Below are positions 10,285-21,402 of a stretch of DNA of 64,000 nt, one piece after another. Each line of letters starts with the position of its first letter. Position 1 is the first letter of the stretch. This stretch comes from Melieria omissa (taxonomy: Eukaryota; Arthropoda; Insecta; Diptera; Ulidiidae), in NCBI GenBank assembly GCA_963971225.1, contig OZ020270.1, positions 78,074,432-78,138,431 of the forward strand, read 5' to 3'. The position numbers and the translations under genes were made by a program. Under the pieces are notes generated by a model. The model made no database searches, was not told the origin of the DNA, and saw only the letters and a program-made list of their open reading frames with translations.

Positions 10285-13117
10285 TCAATGGGCTTCAGCT
10301 GCTTGGCCGGAAGTGCGACGTCGCTGTTCTGATTTCCTGAGCTTGTGATGAATAAGTGCCGCCGCATCGCTCACCGCATTCCATATTGACTGCGAGCTTG
10401 TCATCAGTGCCGTAAGATTTTGCGGGCTTATCTCCTCTTCCGCAAGAGAATTCACGCGGTCTCGAACTGCTGCAAATCGAGGGCAGTGGAACAGCACATG
10501 ATTTGCGTCTTCGTGTACTTGGCAATTTGGGCATAGCGGCGAATCATCGTGCCCGAACCGAAACAGGTAGCTCCGGAAAGCTCCATGGCCAGTGAGCAGT
10601 TGGGTTAGATGAAAGTTTAATTCGCCGTGGCTGCGCTGCACCCATTTCGCAATGTAGGGGATTAGGGTGTGTGTCCACCTGCCCTTCGATGATTTGGTCC
10701 ACCGTTCCTGCCAGCTGTGAGATGACGCCGCTCTCTCCACCGTCGCTCTGCTGCTAGAGGACCCACTGTGCTCTTTGTGGCTATGCAGTCTTCTGCACTC
10801 ATCAGCCAGGATGTCAACCGGGACCATTCCTGCCAGCACTTGCGCTGCTTCGTCCGACGTTGTGCGGAAGGCGCTGATAACCCTCAAAGCAGAGAGTCTA
10901 TAAACTCTTTGAAACTGCAGCCTATTTGCTTTTGTTTGAAGCGACGGAGCCCAGATTGGTGCAGCATATAGCAGTACCGAGCTGACTACTCTGGCCAGTA
11001 GCAGTCTTCTGCTGCTTCTTGGGCCGCCAAAATTTGGAAGCATCCTGGAGAGAGCACTGCACACCCTAGCTGCCTTCTGCGCTGTGAGCTCTGCGTGGTG
11101 CCTGTAGCTCAACCGGTCATCAATGATGACGCCAAGGTATCTCAGGTATCTGCTGGACATAATTTTGCAGCTACCAACCGAGAAAGTCGCAGTTTCTGGC
11201 TTTTTGCGACTGCTAATTAGCACCGCCTCCGTTTACTCCTGCGCCAGCGAGAGCCCTACGTCACTGAGCCATTGGCTTATAGTTTTCGTCGGCGAAGCCG
11301 ATGATCTCCACCCCCTCTGGGTATGGAAGCTTGAATATGGTATCATACATAATATTCCACAGGGTTGGTCCTAGAACAGACCCTTGTGGAACACCTGCTG
11401 TGACCGTGTATTCTTTAGGCCCTTCGTCGCTGTCGTATAAAAGGACTCTGTTGCAATAGCATGACATCCCATCGCGCGGTGTTAAAGGCGTTGCGGATGT
11501 CAAGCGTAATGGTAGCGCAGTAGCGCTTCGCTCCCCCCTTCCATCTTTTGCCTGCTATGGCACTGGTGGCAATGGAGACTGCCATATTGATGGCATCGAT
11601 AGTGGAGCGCTTGCGCCTAAAGCCAAATTGGCGTTGCGATAGGCCCCCTTCCGCTTCCGTATGCCTAAGAAGTCTATTTAAGACAATACGCTCCAATAGC
11701 TTCCCGAGAGTGTCCAACAGGCAAATAGGGCGATAAGCCTGAGGAGTTCCAGGGGGTTTTCCTGGCTTTGGGAGCAGCACCAAATTCTGCATTTTCCATC
11801 TGTCAGGAAACACGCCTTGCTCCAGGCACAGCTGCAGCACGTGCGCTATTGCCCCCGGATGCTCGCATATGGGCCAGGTGCTTTACGGTCCCCAATCCGT
11901 TTACAAGCTGCCAGGATCTCGTCCGTCGTCACGTCTTCCACGTCATCCGGTGCTACAGTCACACAGGGTGCGCTGTCTGTTTTGCGGTGAGGAAACAGGG
12001 TCCGAACAATGTTTGCCAGAAGTTCTGGGCACTTCTCTTGAGGTGCGCTTGCGGTCTTTGCCATAACTATGCGGTAGGCACCGCCCCACGGATTGGTATC
12101 AGCATCCTAGCACAGTTTCTTAAAGGACTCTTTTTTACTCCGGCGAATTTCGTCTCGCAGCTTCTTGCGTTGATTTTTATATATAAGACGAAGGACTTCA
12201 CGCTCTGTGTCATTTCGGCATCTCTGATAGCGACGTCTTGCATGCAGGCACTCTGCTCTGAGCTGCCTGATTTTCTCGCTCCACCAATACATCGGTGTGC
12301 GTTTTGCGACTTTGGCTACCCTGGGCATCGACGCATCGCAGGCTTTCGTTATGCTGGTGACCAGCTTATCCGCCGCAGATCTGGCGTCCAGCTCGCAGCT
12401 GAGTGCTAAAGTTCCAGTTAGCACTTCTCGAAAAAGTTCGGAGTCCAGCGCACTCACTTTCCATCCCCGCCGGGTATTACTCGCCGTCGGTGGATCTCCA
12501 GTGGCATGCCTAGCAATATCGTAAATCAGCGCCTGGTGGTCGCTGTGGGAATAGCGTTCGCTTACACGCCAGGATGTGCGTCTGGATCGGCTGCTGCTTA
12601 CAAACGTGAGGTCGATGATCGACGATTTGTGGCCCTTGCGAAATGTGCTCGTGCTGCCCACATTGGCTAGCACTACGTCGAGTAATGAAAAGGATTCCAG
12701 CAGAGCCGCGCCTCTTGCGTTCGTCCTTTTGCTGCCCCATTCCGTGGCCCAGGCGTTAAAGTCACCTGCAATCACCACAGGTTGTCTTTGCCTTGCTGAG
12801 TTGACGATGTCGTCCAGCAGCGCTTGGAAGTCTGTATGTGACAAACTTGGTGGGGCGTAGCAGCTACATATATGGATTCCACCAATTTTTGTCCACACAA
12901 ATCCATCATCAACTTGCCGGTTCAACTCCTGGAACGGGTAGTTGCCACATGCCCACACGGCCGTTTTTCCCGAGCGATCACTAGCCCAGACGCTGCTATT
13001 AGTCGTTTTATATGGCTCTGATATAATAGCTACATCAGCTTCCAACTCGCTCACAGTTTGCTTCAGCAGGTCCTGTGCTGCCCCGCAATGGTTTAAGTTG
13101 ATCTGTATAACCCTCAT
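10285..13117 (-). pseudogene. R1-clade ORF2 (endonuclease-RT), broken
   Basis: Starts at ATG 13117, which overlaps the ORF1 stop as ATGA. An intact endonuclease domain comes first (QINLNHC, SEPY, GDFNAWATEWGS, SDHQALI). The frame stops at TAG 12107-12109 and resumes in frame (MAKTASAPQEKCPELL). Near 11870, after KAPGP, a deletion shifts the frame into LVLLPKPGKPPG, QFGFRRKRSTIDA and LDIRNAFNTARWDV. A second deletion and shift lie near 11465, before AGVPQGSVLGPTLWN. The FADD catalytic box is cut to FAD by a third deletion near 11290, and TAA follows at 11233-11235. The C-terminal part (RYLGVIIDDRLSY, and CPNC..HVLFHCPRF) is open to 10285. Loss of the active-site aspartate makes function impossible. 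Clade assignment is from these motifs and gene order. Confidence 0.88.
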
Positions 13118-14760
13118 TTTGATTTGGATGATAGCGCTTTTTGGTAGGCGGGACACCTGATACAACCAGTGATGTGTTTCGTGTCTGACCCTTCTGTTTG
13201 GCTGCAGATTAAGCATTGCGGATCATTTGCACAATCGCGTAGAGTATGGCCCTCCTTTCCGCACCTTCGACACATATTGGAGTGATCGCAGCTAGTGCAC
13301 TCTTTCGCCAGGTGACCGAAGTCAAGGCATCGGAAGCAGCGAGTTGGCTGCGGGTTGATTTCCCTTAGCCTGCACACTACCCAGCCAACTTTAAGCTTGC
13401 CTTTTTCAAGCAGTGCGTTTGCCATTTTCGCTGGTAGCACAATATGGGCTGTCTGCGTGTTGCCATATGCTCCTCGGAGGCTTTTTATTGCAGCTTCGCT
13501 CACATCGTGGAAGCCATATTGTTCGCGGATAGCGTGAGCTATGTCCTCTTTGGTCGTGACCTCGTCTAGGTCTTTACACGTTATGCCCACATTATGTGTG
13601 AGCGTTCTTACTTCCGCTTCCTCTCCCAGCGTTTTGCGCACCATGTCACAGAAAGTTTCGTTGTCGCCTTCTCCATTTGCGCCCAATTGCAGCAGCATTT
13701 CCCCCTTCTGTGTTTTCCGGATCCGGTTAACACGATTGCCAAGTTCGGCCAAGCTAGGCTCTGCTTTGATTTTTCTGAGAATATCAGCATAAGAGCTTTC
13801 GCCTTTTCTCGAAATAATGAAAGCGTCTGGTTTTGGCTTAACTGGCTTCTTCGCCGCGGCAGGCAACGCCTTGCCATCACGCACTGTATGCGCATACGAG
13901 GTACTTCCGCCGACATTTTTAGGCATGTTTCCTGTTGCAGCTGGTTTCCGCTTTGCCTTTCACACCTCTACCCATTCTGCGTCGTCATTGATGGATCGGT
14001 GCTCGTCAGAAGCAACAGTCATTGTTTGTGCTTTTTCGTTTGGCACGAATCTGCTGCTCTGGCTTTGCTCGCTCATTCGCACTCTTGGCGAGAGTACGCG
14101 GGTTCGCTTGTATGCAGGCCTTGGAGAAAGCTCACTTGCTTTTCTCAGCCGCTTACCTTGCGCAGCATCAGACGACATAGCTGTCTGCGTTGCTATTGTT
14201 TGCCCAGGTTGCTTTGTTGTTGTTGAGTGCTCTTCAGCGGCCTGCTGGTACGCTGATGCAACCGCTGCAGCTTAACTTTTCATATCTTTGTTAACCCATC
14301 TCTGAGCAACCAACATCTTCATGAGCGCTAGTATGCTGCTGCCCAGCTTGCCGAAGGCAGATTGAGCATCTGGCGAGATAGCTCCGCCTTTTTTCCAGAA
14401 GCTCTCTAGTATAATACTGGAAAGCTCTCTCCCCGCCGATGGAGAAGCTCCCGTGTCCGAATCCCCCTCGTTGAGTTGGATCGTGCTAAGTGCGTCTGCC
14501 ATGCACTTAGTTGCTTGGCTCTCCCCGTTCGGCTTGGTTGTGCATTTGCGTGTGGGCGAGCGCTGCATTTTTGAGCTTCGGGCAAATGCAGCTGCACCAT
14601 CTTCGGTGTCTGTTGACACATCGCTAGTAATGTAAGCACTTACCGGCTCTGTGTTGTTCGTGTTTGGTAAGCAGCGCTTACTCACTCGCTTACCTCCAGC
14701 GGCGTTCGCCATTTCACCACAGTGCTGAGCTTCACCACGCCGAGGTGAAAAGCTGCTCAT
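13114..14760 (-). pseudogene. R1-clade ORF1 (Gag), two nonsense codons
   Basis: One frame of 549 codons from ATG 14760, interrupted only by TAA at 14272-14274 and TGA at 13960-13962; sense sequence continues in the same frame across both. The N-terminal third is Ser/Thr-rich, the middle has the Gag core (GEGDNETFCDMVRKTLG, LRGAYGNTQTAHI), and the C-terminus has three knuckles (CFRCLDFGHLAKEC, CRRCGKEGHTLRDC, CLICSQ...H...GC) as expected for R1-clade Gag. It would package element RNA. Its stop TGA overlaps the ORF2 ATG as ATGA. Confidence 0.85.
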
Positions 14761-15242
14761 TCTCTGAGCTGCCTGAAATTGTCACCACACCCTATCAGTA
14801 AGCGCTTTAGTCGTGCACAGCACCTTGTGCTGGCCGATGGCTAGCGCTGTTTGGTGGGTGGTCACTAGATGCTAGATAGTACCTAAAGCTACACTGTTTT
14901 CACGAATTTTCTGCGAAAGAGCAGCAGCGCAAAAACAGCTGATTTTCGCGCTCTAATGTTGTTGTTATTTTGTTTTCACTTGTTGGGGCCCTCGCAGCCG
15001 CCAGGTCCATATAACCACTTTAAAACCACTATAGTGTCCCGGGAACACGCACTGTAGGTACACTGCTACGTCACACCTTCGCACGGAGTCTTAGTGGGTT
15101 GTCTGTTGTCCTGCGGCTTGAAAAACACCACCAGAGCAGATTAAATCTGGAGCTTAGAAGTAACACGTCACTCACTTGCGAACGTCAACTCATTCTTTCT
15201 CGCAAATAATTGGGTATGTGGTTATATATGTTATTATTAAAC

Positions 15243-18200
15243 TTACTTACTTACTTAACTGGCCATAACAACCCGTTATCGGGTTACGGCCTGCCGCAAA
15301 ACTTCTCTCCAGGCGCCTCTGCTTCGCGCGCGCCTTCTCCAGTTGGTCACACCAAGAGATACCAGGGCCTCTTCCACTTGGTCCTTCCACCGGAGACACG
15401 GCCTCCCTCTTCGCCGTCGACCTCCAACCATCGCATCGAATACCTTTTTCGCCGGAGCTTCGTCGTCCATGCGGCAGACATGACCGAGCCAGCGTAGCCG
15501 CTGGATGTTAATTCGCTGCGCTACGTCCATGTCCTTATACAGCTCATACAGCTCGTTATTGGTTCGTATGCGATAGTCGTCACCAACTCGAACAGGGCCG
15601 AAGATTTTGCGAAGCACCTTCCTCTCGAACACTCCAAGGGCCGCTATGTCGTTTCGTGTCATTGTCCATGCTTCAGCGCCATAGAGGAGCACGGGCAAGA
15701 TAAGCGTCCTATAGAGTGAAAGTTTTGTCGGTCGAGAGAGGTCTCTACTTCTCAATTGCCTACCGAGACCGTAGTAGCACCTGTTGGCAAGAGTTATCCT
15801 TCGCTTTATCTCCAGACTGACATCATTGCTGCTGTTGATGGCGGTGCCAAGGTAGACGAATTCCTTGACAACTTCAAAAGCATACCTGTCGGCCTCGACG
15901 TGAGACCCTAGCCGCTGCGAGTCCCTGCGTGTAGACAGCATATACTTCGTCTTGCCCTCATTTACCACCAGACCCATTTTGGCAGATTCTCTTTCGATAG
16001 CCGCAAAGGCAGCGGTGACATCTCGCTTGTTACGTCCGATGACATCAATATCATCAGCGTAAGCAAGGAGCTGGACACTTTTGTTGAAAATTGTGCCATT
16101 ACGATGTACACCGGCCTTGCGCAGCACACTCTCCATGGTGAAGTTGAAGAGGTCGCAGGACAAAGGATCGCCCTGTCTGAAACCTCGAACGGTATCAAAG
16201 GGGTCGGAGAGGTCACTTCCAACCTTGACGGAGCTGCGCGTATTGCTCAACGTCGCTCTGCAAAGTCTAACGAGCTTTGCAGGGATACCAAGTTCAGACA
16301 ATGCGGCATATAGGCGATCCCTTATCGGGCTATCGAATGCTGCCTTGTAATCGATGAAGAGATGGTGTGTATCGATTTGGTTCTCATGGGTCTTCTCCAG
16401 GATTTGGCGTAGAGTGAATATCTGGTCGATGGTGGACTTACCAGGTCTAAAGCCGCACTGATAAGGTCCAATCAGCGCCTTGGCGAGTGGCTTTAGTCTT
16501 TCACATAATACGCTCGTCAGGACCTTGTATGCAATGGGAAGTAGGCTGATACCCCTGTAGTTGGCGCATATTGTTGGGTCGCCTTTCTTCAGCACAGGAC
16601 AAAGGGCACTGAGGTTCCAATCGTTGGGCATTCGTTCCTCCAGCCATATTTTGCAAATGAGCTAATGCATGCACCCAATCAGCTCACCGCCGCCGGCCTT
16701 GAACAATTCAGCTGGTAGCCCATCCGGCCCTGCAGCTTTGTTGTTCTTGAGTCGCTGGATAGCGACCCGGACCTCGTCATGGCTGGGCGGTGGCACATCC
16801 ACACCGTCGTCGTCGATTGGTGCTATCTGGACATCTTCACCACTGGCGGTATTGTTCCTTTCGTCGCCTGCGAGCAGCTTGGTGAAGTGCTCCTTCCACA
16901 ACCTCAGCACACCCTGCGCATCCGTAACCAGATCCCCGTTTTCGTCTCAGAAAGAAGATGCCCCGGGCTTAAATCCTTCCGTGAGACGCTTAACTTTTTG
17001 GAAGAATTTTCGGGCGTCATTCCTGCTCCTGCACTCCTCGATTTCCTCACGCTCGCGCCTTTCTTGCTCCCGTTTCTTGCGTCTAAAAAGGCACCTCTCT
17101 TTCTTCCTCTCCTCCCGGTATTTTTCTGTCATGGCTCGCGTGGCGGCCGACTGCAGGGTCTTCTTGTATGCAGCATTCTTCACTGCAGTGGCTGCGCGAC
17201 ACTCTTCATCGTACCATTGGTTTTTTGGTGGTGGGCGTCGGAAACCAAGGACATTTTCTGCGGCGGCGCGCATAGAGTGGGATAAGTGAGCCCATAATCC
17301 GCCGATGTCATCAGGTGGAGAGGGGGAGCGACCGAGCTGGTTGGAGAGTTGAGCGGAGTAGGCTTCGGCTACCCCTTGTGATCGCAGCTTACTGATGTCC
17401 AGCTTTCTTCGCAAACTAGGTTGCGCGGTCTTCGCTGCGCAAAGACGCATGCGTACCTTGGCTGCAACAAGGTAGTGGTCCGAGTCGATGTTGGGTCCTC
17501 GGAACGTGCGCACATCTAGAATGCTAGAAGCATGCCTTCCATCAATCACAATGTGATCAATCTGGTTGCAGGTGGATTGATCGGGGGATAACCAGGTGGC
17601 CTTGTGGATATCGAGGTGCTGGAATCTGGTGCTACTAACTATCATGTTTCGTGCCGCGGCGAAATCGATCAGCCTCAGACCGTTGTTCGAAGTGGTCCCA
17701 TGGAGGCTGAACTGCCCGACTGTGCGGCCAAAGATGCCTTCTCGCCCGACCTTTGCGTTGAAGTCCCCGAGGACAATTTTGACGTCGTGGGCCGGGCACC
17801 TGTCGTAGACGTCCTCGAGCTTCGCATAGAAGGCATCCTTGGTCGCATCGTCCTTCTCTTCCGTCGGGGCATGCGCGCAAATTAGGCTGATGCTAAAGTA
17901 TTTAGCTTTGATGCGGATCGAAGCCAGCCGTTCGTTCACCGGAGTGAACCGAGAGACGTGGTGGCGAAGTCTCTTGCTGACCACAAATCCGCAGCCAAAT
18001 TCGCGCTTCTCCGCATGGCAGCTGTAGTAGATATCGCAGTCTGCTCGCTTGGAGCAACCTTGTCCTGTCCATCGCATTCCCTGGATGGCGGTGATGTCAG
18101 CCTTACATTTCGTGAGGGCTTCCGCCAGTTGGATAGAGTCATCTTCCCTATAGAGGGTCCGGACATTCCAGGTGCATATCCTCAAATCATGGTCCTTGAA

Positions 18201-18515
18201 TCGTTTGCTGTGGTCGTCAACATTGTGGGTTCCTTCCGAGGCTTGCTTTTTGGCTTTCATTGGTAGATGATTTTCCGTGGCGAACACCAAACCCTGCGCA
18301 CAACCCAAATTTTAAGTCCTGGGGATTGGACTCGCTGCACACATTAGTTCACTATTCAGCGGATGCCAAATAACTATCCAGAAGGGCCGCGCGGAGGCTG
18401 TGCATCAGCTTGGATTGGACAGGGACAAGGATCGTTCTGGCGTTCGCCAGGTTGAACGCAATCAGAGACTTTACCTTGTATGTCCGCTCCCTTCCTTCCA
18501 TTTATTATTATTTTA
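15243..18515 (-). mobile_element. RTE-clade non-LTR retrotransposon, full length, mutated
   Basis: A single-ORF element on the minus strand with a very short 3' UTR that ends in a (TAAG)n tail, seen as TTACTTACTTACTTAAC at 15243-15259. A 13-bp duplication GTTATTATTAAAC at 15230-15242 and 18516-18528 brackets it. One ORF, a minimal 3' UTR and a short tandem tail in place of poly(A) are RTE hallmarks, and the endonuclease resembles the protein often mis-annotated in insects as craniofacial development protein 2-like. About 200 bp of 5' leader lie at 18309-18515. The insertion is only 16 bp from the R1-clade element's target duplication. Confidence 0.88.
15276..18308 (-). pseudogene. RTE ORF: endonuclease-reverse transcriptase, two in-frame stops
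   Basis: About 1010 codons in one frame from ATG 18308. The endonuclease comes first: ICTWNVRTLYRE, ITAIQGMRWTG, LGDFNAKVGREG, STCNQIDHIVIDGRH and DSDHYLVAAK. A basic helical linker rich in Arg/Glu follows. The RT has CPVLKKGDPTICANYRGIS, QCGFRPGKSTIDQIF, DYKAAFDSPIRD, RQGDPLSCDLFN and the LAYADDID catalytic box, all intact. The C-terminal region includes RWLGHVCRMDDEAPAKK, typical of RTE. TGA at 16947-16949 and TAG at 16662-16664 break the frame, each a single change away from Arg or Gln; there is no frameshift. Thus it is a recently inactivated copy. Confidence 0.9.
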
Positions 18516-18528
18516 GTTATTATTAAAC

Positions 18529-19291
18529 CGCAATTTAATAATCGGCAGGTTAGTATTTGGGAAATTTAAATTTTTATTTGCCAGATTTTTGTTATTTGTG
18601 AAATATATGTGTATGCGAATGTTCGTATGAGAATAGTAATTAATGTGTAAATGGGAATTGGTTATTTTTGTAAATGTTTGAAATATGTATGTATTGGTTA
18701 GTGTATGTGTTGTTAATTTTTGATATAAAATTTTTTGGCTTATCTTATTGGGCCCAGTGCCCAGTATGGGGATCTCCTCTATGCTTTGTTAATGTCCGTC
18801 CAACGTTGCGTTGTGGTGCTGATGTTGTCTGCCCTTGTTGTTTGTTCGATGTCGCTTCCCTCTTCGTCTGCGTAGTGTGTGTTGTTGTTGTTGAGTGATT
18901 CTTCTTTGGTCGTTGAAATTGCACTGCACTGCATTGTGGTTTTTTGTTTTTCTGCACTCCACTTAATTTTTAACTCAATCCGCCGTGGATTTGGTTTTTT
19001 TTTTTTTTGAAAAAAGGGGGGCTGGGGTGGTTTTTCGGTATATTTTTTTTTTTTTTGTAAGGGGCTTACTTTTCACTTTTTTTTTTTTTCTTTTTGTTTA
19101 TTTTTTTCGCTTTACCTCATATTTTTCTTGTTGGTGTATGTTGTTCACTCTTGTTTTTCACTCTGTTCACTGTTTTGTAATTGTTGCACAGTTTGGATGT
19201 TTTGTGTCACTGTTGCTGTTTTCGTTCACTGTGTCACTTGTTTTAGTTTTTTATTACGCTTGTTAAATGTTTATATTTCCTCGCGGGTTCG
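18529..19291. other. Noncoding, T-rich stretch right of the RTE element
   Basis: No supported gene. It contains long T runs near 18993-19008, 19045-19060 and 19078-19090 and TTG/TGTTGT simple sequence. If the PBS/LTR at 19292-19550 is real, this is the BEL leader read on the minus strand. Confidence 0.35.
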
Positions 19292-19550
19292 CGGTGGCTC
19301 GAAGGACCATAATTAAGATCTCTGCTTTGAGCCGTCGGCGGAGCGGAATTAAAGAAATAATTAACGCAGAGGTTGCGGGTGTGCGTGGTGTTTTTTCGAG
19401 ATGTAAAACACGAATGACAAACTGAAAAAGACATTGGACGAGACAGACGGCCGAAGCCGGTGGATTGGGAAAGTGGGACATAAATACATAGGGGACTGGA
19501 AGGGAGAGGATTGGATCATTGCAGGATCCACAGATCACTGGAACGAACAC
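19292..19550 (-). other. Candidate BEL/Pao primer-binding site and 5' LTR
   Basis: On the minus strand TGGTCCTTCGAGCCACCG occupies 19309-19292. It starts with TGG, as retroviral primer-binding sites do, and GGTCCTTCGAGCC is a motif I associate with BEL/Pao leaders. Immediately upstream, 19550-19310 begins TGTTCGTTCCAG and would be the 5' LTR (about 240 bp). It lies in the same orientation as the BEL Gag at 1-1234, with four insertions between them. No second LTR is present in the window, so this is a hypothesis. Confidence 0.4.
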
Positions 19551-19602
19551 ATTTATCCAAAATGGTAGACGTTTAAGTTTGAGATATTAGAGCTTTATTG
19601 TA

Positions 19603-20812
19603 GGGGAATAGGTTCGGTTGTGGGCACCTTTTTGTTTTTGGCTCATAACTCTTTACCAAGTTCTTCTTAATCGAACATATGGACATCTATGGAAAGCTAG
19701 AGACCTTAGCTAACAAGTAATGACAAAAGTAAATCGATTCCGTCAAATAGAAACGTTTTTTTTTTTTTAATTTGTAAAGTAGTAATTTTTAACGAAAATT
19801 TTTTTTTGGTTCTGTTGTGGGCACCCTTGGAAAATCTGCTGGAAACGGGGAAATATGAAGAAAAACCAACACGAATATAGAAAAATATTAAGTTTTAATT
19901 ATTTGAAGCACAATGCACGCATGTGAAGTAGCTGGTACGCATGTCGGCACACTTTTGATGGACGGGCATTTCAAAATGTAAGTGACCAAGTCATTCTCCT
20001 GGGCTGTCAAGAAGACCTGAAGTAAAATGAAATTCAACCTAATTAATCAACACTCTTCAAGTGCTGTGACGTGAAGAAGGTGAAAAACACCAGTTAACCT
20101 GATTCGATAAAATCCACGAACAAGATCTAAGAAAATACCACCGTCGACGGCTTTGATGTCTCCGAAATTTCCTTCCACCTTCTTCATGTAGCGTTGAAGA
20201 GTGGTTCGGGAAATCGCATACGCTGCGGCAGTCGATTTTGTGGTTAGCTTATCTGCAGAACACTGTTTAATTACATCCAGCACATTAAAAAAGATATCGG
20301 ACGATTTTTTTTATTTATCCTCGGATGAAAAAAATGCGTTAAAAGACCATTTTCGATGAAATAACTTAAAAAAACTTACCAAATCCCTACAAGACGGGTG
20401 CCCACAACCGAACTAATTGCGGTACCCACAACCGAATTTGGCAGCCATTTTGAGAAGTAGTGAAAAATTTGTTCGGGGTAAACATATTGGTTGTAATCAA
20501 TATTGGATCACAAAGTATAATAAATTTACTAAATAAAAATGCATTTTACTCGCCTTCTCGATGGATTCACTTCGATTTATGACACCATTTAAAATGTTTA
20601 AAAAAATGTTTGTCTTCTTTTTTAAGCACAGAAAGATATATATGGTCCCAGCACAAAGCAGGCGTGTCTGTTCGACTCAGTATTTGGCACAAAAAGATCG
20701 TGGTTCCATAATGAACAATCGGCCTTAGTCAAAAAAACCCAGCCTGCTTTCTATCAAAAGATACGAAGGGGTGCCCACAACCGAACTATGCCCACAACCG
20801 AACCTTTTACCC
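19603..20812. mobile_element. Pogo-like TIR element with internal iterons
   Basis: A 1.2-kb element flanked by TA (19601-19602, 20813-20814). Ends are inverted: GGGGAATAGGTTCGGTTGTG on the left and its near complement, ending AACCTTTTACCC, on the right. The core GGTTCGGTTGTGGGCAC is repeated inside in both orientations, near 19612, 19808, 20399, 20428, 20771 and 20790, like subterminal transposase-binding sites. The only coding trace is an HTH fragment on the minus strand. TA duplication plus a psq-type HTH points to pogo/Tigger; it is non-autonomous. Confidence 0.75.
20047..20283 (-). pseudogene. Pogo/jerky-type HTH_psq fragment
   Basis: A 78-codon frame whose first 37 residues look like a pipsqueak-type helix-turn-helix of pogo transposases: MLDVIKQCSADK, then STAAAYAISRTTLQRYMKK. 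That domain binds terminal repeats of the element. The rest is not recognisable and the DDE catalytic domain is absent. It is the remnant of the autonomous parent. Confidence 0.6.
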
Positions 20813-20814
20813 TA

Positions 20815-21074
20815 CTATATAGATAGCCAATCGACTAGTCATGCACACATAAGGCCTCGGAAGTGGAGTATCTAAGCTTGTCATAAGGTATTTCCGTCAT
20901 TTTATAGTGTTGGAAAGGCAAAAGCTGCTTGTATCCACATCCAAATTGATGTGAATGAAACGCGTGTTAATATGAAACTTCAAGCAGTTTAAGATACGAC
21001 TGTTGAGCGTTTATTCTTAGCACAGTTTGAAGTTCTTGTCAATTTATTACCTACTTACAGTTTCCATGATTCCC
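20815..21074. other. Spacer, nothing recognised
   Basis: AT-rich sequence between the pogo-like element and the coding relic; no ORF, repeat or terminus recognised. Confidence 0.3.
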
Positions 21075-21402
21075 TCACTCATTATCATCACTGTCAACGG
21101 ATGAATCAGTTATGAAGTAGTCGTTACTACCAGTTGGTTGCTTAACACTAGAAGGCATCAATAAATACAAAACATCGGAAGATAAAGATTTAAGTTTTTT
21201 CTTTGGGATCTCCCCTTAATAAAATCTCTATTCGTGGCTTCACGGGACTGCTTTTGCGTATTGTTTGCTCTAAATCACCTACAGTCTTTATTACGAGTTT
21301 CCTGAGTTTCCTCAGAAAGCTGACCAATTGGCAGAATTGCCGATTTTATAACGTCACTGCTGTGCACCAAAATTTTGTGAACCGTAACAGGCATGTTATA
21401 CC

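Larger units (their letters stand above)
9961..15201 (-). mobile_element. R1-clade non-LTR retrotransposon, full length but defective
   Basis: Two-ORF element on the minus strand with its 3' end at the T run starting 9961. Both ends are fixed by a 12-bp duplication GCAAATAATTGG at 9949-9960 and 15202-15213. About 440 bp of 5' leader (14761-15201) precede ORF1. ORF1 (14760-13114) has two nonsense codons; ORF2 (13117-10285) has two nonsense codons and three deletions with loss of the RT active site, so the copy is dead. Its 3' UTR (AACGAGGAGGAAGC then the ACACACTAAACCTCCTC region) resembles that of the truncated copy at 60696-61852. It is not in 28S rDNA, so it belongs to a dispersed R1-clade family. 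Confidence 0.88.

Noticed and set aside
11768..12409. Plus-strand ORF of 213 codons
   Set aside because: Antisense of the R1-clade RT region; no recognisable motif.
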